A stretch of DNA of 64,000 nt, from NCBI GenBank assembly GCA_018389105.1, contig JACATO010000998.1, positions 310,001 through 374,000 on the forward strand. Direction: 5' to 3'. This document shows positions 59,220-64,000 of this stretch, piece by piece. How positions within the stretch are numbered: position 1 is the first letter of the stretch; every line of letters begins with the position of its first letter. Source of the stretch: Nautilus pompilius (taxonomy: Eukaryota; Mollusca; Cephalopoda; Nautilida; Nautilidae). The notes under the pieces were generated by a model. That model did not search any database. It was not told the DNA's origin and was given only the letters and a program-made list of their open reading frames with translations. Both the position numbers and the translations under genes were made by a program.

Positions 59220-62200
59220 CTGCAATCAAAAAGCCAAGGTGTTACACATGCATACCATAATAGAGGAAAAAAACACCACCACAAATTGTTCAGTAATCCT
59301 GTAAAATTAGAGGATTACTGAATTTAGCAAACTAAAATAATAATAATATATCAGGTTTATCTAGTGGTACATGTGGCATTGCCTCATGACTTGAAGTTTA
59401 ATCAAGTCTGAAAAGAATATTTGTACTGCTAATGACAATCACTCTGGATACTGATGCCCTATTAAGAGATCAGCAGGGGCAAGCTAGCCCAGAACAAGCT
59501 GGAGATTACTAATAGACTCCCTACTGTTGGTTATTACACCCAGACATCTATGAATGAACACCATACTCATCATCTTTGGCCCAATGGAGGAAAATCAGAG
59601 AACAGAACAGGTTTACAACCAAAACATCACCCACACAATTGTTTTTAGTGGAAAGCCCATAATGGTCTGAAGCTGCATCTCTAGTCATAGAGCTAGGCAT
59701 TTATTTTGTTTTTGGTAACACTAGCAGCCTCAATTCTCCCTAATTTTGAAGGGCAAACACTTGCTATTTATCCATTTTTTCATGACTGGTAATTTCAGGC
59801 ACCACATAGAAACACCAATTATTGAAAGCCAATCTCATTGACAGTGGTATCTGGCCTGCAGTGTGCCCCCAAATCTCAACCTGTAGCACGTAGTGGACAG
59901 AGGGATCCTCCTGTTTAAAATCTCAGAACTTGAGAGTTCTCCAGGAAGAATGAGCACAAATTCAGGGGCAGAAACTTAACATTGTGTGGTTTGTTTGTTT
60001 TTTTTTTATAACTATATTAGTTTACGGTACCAACTGACAGTTGATTTGACAGGTATTACAAGAAATAGAGCTTAATTTTTTTTTTTCGTTTAGGTCCTAG
60101 AAGGTTGGCATTTGTACACCAAAGATCTACCGGCAAACAAGGTGATAAATCATAATGTGCACCATATCTACAGTTATATTTTGCATAATCAGGGTGTTTT
60201 TGTCTGTTTCATTATAAAAATGGACAGGACAGGACTCAACTGGCCACAGAACCATTGATTGTCACCAGAACAGTCTTAGTATTTGCTAAATTTTATACCT
60301 AAATTTAGCTGTAAGAATACTTTTTTAGAAAAGGGACCAGGAAGACAGATACCAAAGTTGGCACATATGTATAAAAGGAATTTTGTCTCTCAACATTAAG
60401 ACATGCCTCTTCCAGCTCTCACAAAACGGTATTGTGCAACATAGCAGCACACCACCAGAGTCACCTGTTTTCAATGTGGGGAAAAAAATGTACATCCATT
60501 TTTGGATGAATGCTTTTACTGGGAGGTGGATAGGACAATACGGACCATTTGGATGCCCTCCGTCATGCACATAGGAAGATCTCTGGTATGAGATCTTAGA
60601 AGCGTGCTGAAGGACAAAGCGTATGCTGCAAAACCATCAGCTACCATTCATAAACTCCAAAATAGAACTGTTGAAGCTATGCTGCTGTGTGTTCTGCTGT
60701 CAGTGGTTAACATTTTGAACACCTATTATAGTGTATTATGTTTGAGGTGTCTGATGTATATATAAAAAAAAATATCTATGAGCAACTTGTCTTTGTTTAT
60801 TAGGCTGAAATAATTAAAAATATGCATATACATTTGTTTTTTTGGAGACATCTTGTAAACATGTAAAGAAATTAATTTTCTATCCTTATTGAAGAATTTC
60901 AAATCAAAGAAAGCCCCTCAACCTTGCCAGAGTAAATGCAAACAAGCCTGGTGAGCTTGGGAGAGTATTTTGTAATTAAATTAGGTAAAATTCAACAGCA
61001 AGAAAGGACTAAAAGAACTGACCAGTTGTCTTCTAACGAAACCAATGGGCTGCAGTATACCATAACATATATTGAAATATGGGGAGACATTCTTAGACAA
61101 GGTATAATCTACACCTCACCAAAAGAAATATCAGTCTTGGTTTGAACTTTGGGAAGAAATTTAGCATTATTGTCAAGGAAGCCCTGACCAAAAGCTGGTG
61201 AACAGTATGTCTGAGTAATGAAAAACACTTTTTGAAGATAATGGTTTACATTTCATGTAGATTGATTGATTTACTGCTTAGACAATGTATGTAAAACTGG
61301 TACACACTTTCCTGTTTAGTTAAGCATCATTACACTATCAATCAAGTGTAAAAATGCATTTTGTAGTCACTGTATTTTAACAACTTACCCTAGCTGATCT
61401 CTCCATTGTGTATTCCAAACCTGAATGTACAATGTCTTTTTCAGATGCACCCTGTTAAAGGAAAACGAATAGTTTACATCAGCTAGTTACATCCCTATAC
61501 ATATGGGATTAGCACCTTTTTTTAGAGAAGCAACTATAACAGATACTGTCCAAGCAACAAAGTTGACAACACTTCCAAGTATTAAAATACAAATTTGTCT
61601 AAACCTGACAGCAGACAATCAAGACTAGCCGATACTAGTATTTACAGTTTAAAAAAATCCAACTGTCATTTGTGCACCTAGTTTATAAGCAATTAAAGCA
61701 TCTAAGTATTATTGTGAATAACTATTAAATCATTAGCTTAATTAATTCTACTGATTAAACAATCTAAAGCAATGACCAGTCATTCAAACAAGTTTTGACC
61801 TTTTCTCTGGAAACAGTCTATTTTGTTGATTGGGTAATTTTTTATTATTATTATTGAAAAACAAAAATATGATTTTCCACATAAAATACCAATTTAGGCA
61901 AAAAATCAAATTCTGACTAAAGTTCATGTACCCCACTAATCCAACAAAAATAAAGGTATTTTAATGGAATGCTTGAAGTATTATTTATACATGGTCTCTG
62001 ATGGTCAAGTCTAAAAGAAAAAAATTAATAAATGCTTCTGATGCAATAGTTAAAACTAATTATTTAAAGAACTCAAGTTCAGCACATACACAACACCTGT
62101 TATACTTTACAGCACAGATATATCACTACTCACTGCTATCCTCTGCTCAAATGCATCTGAAGGTACAACTGGAATATTGCCCCCATTTCTTCCAAACTTC

Positions 62201-63283
62201 CTCTCCAAGGATTTCTGGACACTAGCTGAAAAGTTTTAAACCAAATCAAATATCAACAACAGGTACAAGAGTATTTTCTTCCCATCAAGTCTCGACAATT
62301 TAACTGATCTGAACAAAAAATGAAGTGAAAAGATTTTGTCAGCCAAAAATGAATATGAGTACTACACTCACCTAGCAAATGGTAATTGGATTCTTTCTCA
62401 TACTTGAAAGTCAGCCTCCCATAGCTGACATGGTTGAGATTCTTCAGCCATTCAAAGTAAGACACTGTCACACCACCAGCATTAATGAAAAGGTCCTGCA
62501 AGCAAATCAAAAAGCCTTCTAACAAAGCAAAATATCTACTTAGTTTTTTTTTTTTCTTCAAAATAAAAACTAAAAATCATTTTCTGGTCTAAGGAACCAT
62601 CCATTAATTGCCATTGTAATGAACTTGATTGTTCTTGTCCCTTATTAACTCAAGAGTGTACCAAGTTAGTATCAACTTACAGGGATAACCAGAATGTTTC
62701 TTTCAAGGAAAACCTTGTCAGCAGCCAGTGTGGTTGGTCCATTGGCAGCTTCTGCAATAATCTGGAAATAAAAAAGGAGGAGGGTTGATGAAACTAACTA
62801 TAGAATACTTCCCAATGAGTTTAGCACATGTACTGTATGATCAATTGAATAATTGTTTACATTTATTTCTACAATACCAATGATCTTCAGGTAGTGGATT
62901 GCCAATATCTCCCTTATGCTAGACAACTTTGACTAAATGTTGAATAGGGACAAGCAAGCAGCAATCCAAAATTGCCATTATGGACAACTAGAGTACAACA
63001 GCAGTTGTATTTCACAAGAAACTGTTTAGAAAGTGAAACAGTAAAGCAAAATTTCTTTCATGACTGAAAAGATGTGCAACGAACAGTCATAACACACTGC
63101 TCCCCCCCCACTTTTAAAACAAAAAAGGGGAGATTCACTTACTTTGGCCTGTATCTTGTGTGCATTTGCTAAAGTCAGTTGTTTCTCACCGGCTGCAGGT
63201 ACTAAGATATCACATTTTTCTGTGATGATGCTCTCCTTTGTATATGGCTCAGCACCAGGATATCCTACTATAGTTCCATGTTC
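59100..63283 (-). CDS. GLUD: glutamate dehydrogenase, mitochondrial: C-terminal half (partial)
   Basis: Six coding exons on the minus strand: 63143-63283, 62681-62761, 62372-62495, 62134-62225, 61389-61451 and 59100-59219. They join in frame to 621 nt, giving the last 206 residues, with GT-AG introns throughout. The enzyme converts glutamate to 2-oxoglutarate and ammonia with NAD(P)+ in the mitochondrial matrix. Landmarks in order: [14 protein letters not shown] and [19 protein letters not shown] (nucleotide-binding domain), then [20 protein letters not shown]. The antenna follows ([11 protein letters not shown], then [16 protein letters not shown], then [20 protein letters not shown]), typical of the allosterically regulated animal and protist hexamers. 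The C-terminal helix is [16 protein letters not shown]. Upstream exons lie beyond the right edge. Confidence 0.95.
59220..61388. other. last GLUD intron, 2.2 kb
   Basis: No transposon ends or coding signal were recognised. Segments near 59420-59560 and 59840-59960 are less AT-rich and could be old interspersed repeats, but I found no second copy. Confidence 0.45.
61389..61451 (-). CDS. GLUD: GLUD exon (fifth visible, antenna)
   Basis: Acceptor TTTCCTTTAACAG, donor AGG followed by GTAAGT. Twenty-one codons, [11 protein letters not shown] through ERSAR. Confidence 0.95.
62134..62225 (-). CDS. GLUD: GLUD exon (fourth visible, antenna)
   Basis: Acceptor AACTTTTCAG, donor GCA followed by GTGAGT. 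Completes an Ala codon, then [19 protein letters not shown] through FEQRIA, in phase 0 at the end. Confidence 0.93.
62372..62495 (-). CDS. GLUD: GLUD exon (third visible)
   Basis: Acceptor GATTTGCTTGCAG, donor CTAG followed by [25 protein letters not shown] through SNYHLL, ending in phase 1. Confidence 0.95.
62681..62761 (-). CDS. GLUD: GLUD exon (second visible)
   Basis: Acceptor TTTTTATTTCCAG, donor CCT followed by GTAAGT. Twenty-seven codons, [11 protein letters not shown] through NILVIP, in phase 0. Confidence 0.95.
63143..63283 (-). CDS. GLUD: GLUD exon (first visible)
   Basis: Acceptor TTTTGTTGTAG, donor AAA followed by GTAAGT. Forty-seven codons, [14 protein letters not shown] through ANAHKIQAK, in phase 0. 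Confidence 0.95.
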
Positions 63284-64000
63284 CTACAACAAAATAAGTC
63301 GACTATCACTGTTAGTATAATGAAATGAAAACAGTATGTCAAATGCATTTTTTTTTAAGCTTGGACAAGAAAGGTTACGGTAATGTGAAAGAAAGCCTCG
63401 TTTGTGGATGTACTGTTCCATTCTGTGAAATAATAAAAGCTTCTCTATCAGAGTCTTAGAACAGTAACCTAGTGTGGTCAGTCAACATTGTCTGAGTAGA
63501 AAAAGGAACATGGGAGATTTTAATCAAAAAATACATTGACGATAATGTTTATACCAGGATTAATTAGAACAGAACACTATCAACTTCTGCATAATACAAT
63601 GCAGTTCAACTCCATGTAATAATATGTCATGATTCACAAACCAAGAAACTAGATCATTTTTTGACAGTCTGAATACTAGACTGTTGTTGGTCATCCATGT
63701 TAAGGGGAAGGATCTCGTGCAGTCTAGGCTCATAATTGCAGCTTTGAAATTGTATCTTGTACTGTTGGGATTTGTCTATTGTTTTGCTCAGGATAACAAT
63801 TGTTTTGTGTGTGTATGCTTTTTTTTTTTAATTTCAATGACGAATAATTAGCTAAAATTTAAGCTTACATTTTATAAGTGCTAATTTGGTAAAGTATACA
63901 AAATTTTCATGTGTACAGTTGAGGTCTTTGTTGGACCATTTTTGGAGGAAATGTTTTAACCTCAATCTGCTATGTGAAAGCCAACTGGCAGAGAAAGAAT
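63284..64000 (-). other. GLUD intron running off the right edge
   Basis: No further GLUD exon could be found before the window ends. The preceding exon must lie beyond 64000. Confidence 0.6.

Noticed and set aside
1-64000. CRISPR arrays, operons, tRNA or rRNA genes, bacterial contamination
   Set aside because: No regularly spaced repeats, no polycistronic ORFs and no cloverleaf or rRNA motifs. Spliced animal genes are spread across the window.

Overview
The window is a piece of an animal nuclear genome. It is AT-rich, genes are split into short exons by GT-AG introns, and most of the rest is decayed transposons and microsatellites. The protein sequences look bilaterian. A lophotrochozoan, possibly a mollusc, is my best guess, but I cannot fix the species.

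Three host genes can be supported. (1) A CCR4-type deadenylase (CNOT6/CNOT6L) lies on the minus strand. Only its first coding exon (399-510) and a probable 5' non-coding exon near 32.5 kb are inside the window, so its first intron would be about 32 kb. (2) Mitochondrial ribosomal protein L1 (MRPL1) lies on the plus strand, 32917-57843. All nine coding exons can be placed with consistent phases, giving a 343-residue protein. (3) The 3' half of glutamate dehydrogenase (GLUD) lies on the minus strand, with six coding exons from 63283 down to the stop at 59100; the 5' part is beyond the right edge. CNOT6 and MRPL1 are head to head across a CpG-richer stretch (about 31.6-32.95 kb). MRPL1 and GLUD are tail to tail.

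Left region (0.5-32 kb): this is almost entirely the inferred CNOT6 intron and serves as a transposon graveyard. It holds a Ty3/Gypsy LTR element with two diverged LTRs and a tRNA-Leu primer site (6.1-10.4 kb), Tc1-like fragments (about 11.9-14 kb), a 5'-truncated non-LTR retrotransposon with reverse transcriptase and RNase H (14.3-16 kb), Tigger/jerky-type transposases (17-18 and 19.4-21.9 kb), a possible hAT-like fragment (22.4-23 kb), and about 8 kb with no recognisable gene. One unassigned exon-like segment (11262-11394, minus) has a strong splice acceptor.

Middle region (33-57.8 kb): the long MRPL1 introns each hold DNA transposons whose ends I can place. Intron 1 has a hAT element and two SINE-like repeats. 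Intron 5 has a TA-flanked Tc1-like element. Intron 6 has a 2.9-kb hAT element with a perfect 8-bp target duplication. Intron 7 has a 1.15-kb pogo/Tigger derivative that keeps an intact DNA-binding-domain ORF. Intron 8 has a Tc1 element with inverted repeat/direct repeat ends. Subtracting these elements from introns 6 and 8 leaves about 0.7 kb each.

The proteins are housekeeping products: cytoplasmic mRNA deadenylation (CNOT6), mitochondrial translation (MRPL1) and mitochondrial glutamate catabolism (GLUD). I found no CRISPR, operon, tRNA, rRNA or prokaryotic content, and nothing I can defend as a wholly new system. The most notable points are the ancient CNOT6-MRPL1 head-to-head linkage, which matches the human arrangement, and the DNA-binding-only pogo ORF.
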